Assembly (NCBI GenBank): GCA_018658605.1
Contig: JABHUV010000303.1
Location: 1 to 7,526, forward strand
Source of the DNA: Planctomycetaceae bacterium
Lineage (GTDB): Bacteria > Planctomycetota > Planctomycetia > Pirellulales > Pirellulaceae
Reading direction: 5' to 3'
DNA: 7,526 nt
The notes under the pieces are model-generated. The model ran no database searches and had not been told where the DNA came from. It saw only the letters and a program-made list of their open reading frames with translations. Each line of letters begins with the position of its first letter. Within the stretch, counting starts at the first letter, position 1. Shown here in pieces: positions 7,184 through 7,526 of the stretch. The position numbers and the translations under genes are program-made.

Positions 7184-7195
7184 GGCGTTAGAATC
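7176..7195. other. Small imperfect inverted repeat spanning both converging stop codons
   Basis: TCTAA (7179-7183) pairs with TTAGA (7188-7192) around a GGCG loop. An A/A mismatch and two further pairs (A7177-T7194, G7176-C7195) extend the stem. It covers the kinase TAA and the sulfatase TAG. The stem is short and AT-rich and no T-tract follows on either strand, so it is a poor intrinsic terminator. It is recorded as a structure only; a weak bidirectional end signal is possible. Confidence 0.25.
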
Positions 7196-7526
7196 GGACG
7201 ATGATCCCAATGACTATACAAAACGTCCGTCAAGCGTTTCACCATCTCTGGGTTTGTTTCCGCTAAATTATCAAGCTCATGTGGGTCGGTCGTCAAATTA
7301 TATAATTGCGGACCTGCGGCTTTGTCGACATGGGTTGCTTTATATCGATTCACGATGCCGTCATAACTCAATAACAATTTATAATCACCCTGAATCACCC
7401 AGCGATATAACAACGTCTTGTTGATGTCATCCAGATCGATGATGTCATGCGCATAGGATTCACCGAACAACGCTTTATGGCCAGAAATAGTGTTTTGAGC
7501 GACGGCAACGAGATTCTTTCCAGCCA
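7180..7526 (-). CDS. Sulfatase, C-terminal part only (5' end beyond the window)
   Basis: The open frame enters from the right edge and ends at TAG 7182-7180. The visible 114 or so residues form a typical arylsulfatase C-terminal subdomain: GKNLVAV at the edge, then ALFGESYAHDIIDLDD, LLYRWVIQGDYKLLLSYDG, GPQLYNLTTDPHELDNLAE, and a final helix ending in LYSHW. The YKL segment followed by LYNL..DP.E..NLA is the recurring tail of formylglycine-dependent sulfatases in Planctomycetota. The catalytic Cys/Ser-x-Pro-x-Arg motif and the metal-binding residues lie outside the window, so activity and substrate cannot be judged. Export is expected for the family, but the signal peptide is not visible. TTG at 7470 could be read as a start, but the frame and homology continue upstream, so this is an internal codon. 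It converges on the kinase with a 4-bp overlap. Confidence 0.88.
   Translation of the reverse strand, partial: AGKNLVAVAQNTISGHKALFGESYAHDIIDLDDINKTLLYRWVIQGDYKLLLSYDGIVNRYKATHVDKAAGPQLYNLTTDPHELDNLAETNPEMVKRLTDVLYSHWDHRPILTP

Noticed and set aside
7158..7424. 88-codon plus-strand frame downstream of the kinase
   Set aside because: Antisense to the sulfatase tail, whose conserved LYNL..DP.E..NLA pattern is unambiguous.
7180..7470. A separate small minus-strand gene starting at TTG 7470
   Set aside because: The frame stays open to the window edge and the upstream residues continue the sulfatase pattern, so this is the end of a larger gene.
1..7526. CRISPR arrays, tRNA/rRNA genes, insertion sequences, att sites
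   Set aside because: No spaced direct repeats, cloverleaf-like segments, transposase motifs or terminal inverted repeats were seen, and nearly all bases are explained by the five genes.

Overview
The window looks like chromosomal DNA from a member of the PVC bacteria, most likely a marine Planctomycetota. The basis is the combination of a planctomycete-type cytochrome/DUF1549/DUF1553 protein, a DUF1501 protein, an SGNH hydrolase and a sulfatase. These families are expanded together in Planctomycetota and also occur in Verrucomicrobiota and Lentisphaerota. G+C is near one half by eye, and none of the genes has a convincing Shine-Dalgarno sequence. I cannot name a genus.

Layout. From about 5705 down to 1, on the minus strand, lies a tight three-gene operon: (1) a 1075-codon secreted protein with two CxxCH motifs and PSCyt1, DUF1549 and DUF1553 domains; (2) a 482-aa Tat-exported DUF1501 protein beginning 3 nt after the stop of the first; (3) an SGNH/GDSL-type hydrolase whose start codon overlaps the DUF1501 stop (TGATG) and which runs off the left edge. 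A 68-bp divergent intergenic region (5706-5773) is the only real non-coding gap. It carries a near-symmetric -10 box and a good minus-strand promoter candidate. On the plus strand, 5774-7183 encodes a complete FGGY carbohydrate kinase most like sedoheptulokinase. Converging on it from the right edge is the C-terminal end of a sulfatase (7180-7526), and the two stop codons overlap.

How the genes may work together (inference). The sulfatase and SGNH esterase would remove sulfate and acyl groups from a complex polysaccharide outside the cytoplasm. The haem-containing DUF1549/1553 protein and its DUF1501 partner would carry out an uncharacterised, possibly redox-linked, step in the same compartment. 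The cytoplasmic kinase would phosphorylate a released or derived sugar. The DUF1553/DUF1501 pair is very common but has no established biochemical role. The most notable points are the operon that ties this pair to an esterase, the extra beta-rich domain inserted in the DUF1553 region, and the SGNH enzyme lacking the usual catalytic Asp. I found no RNA genes, CRISPR arrays, insertion sequences or att sites.
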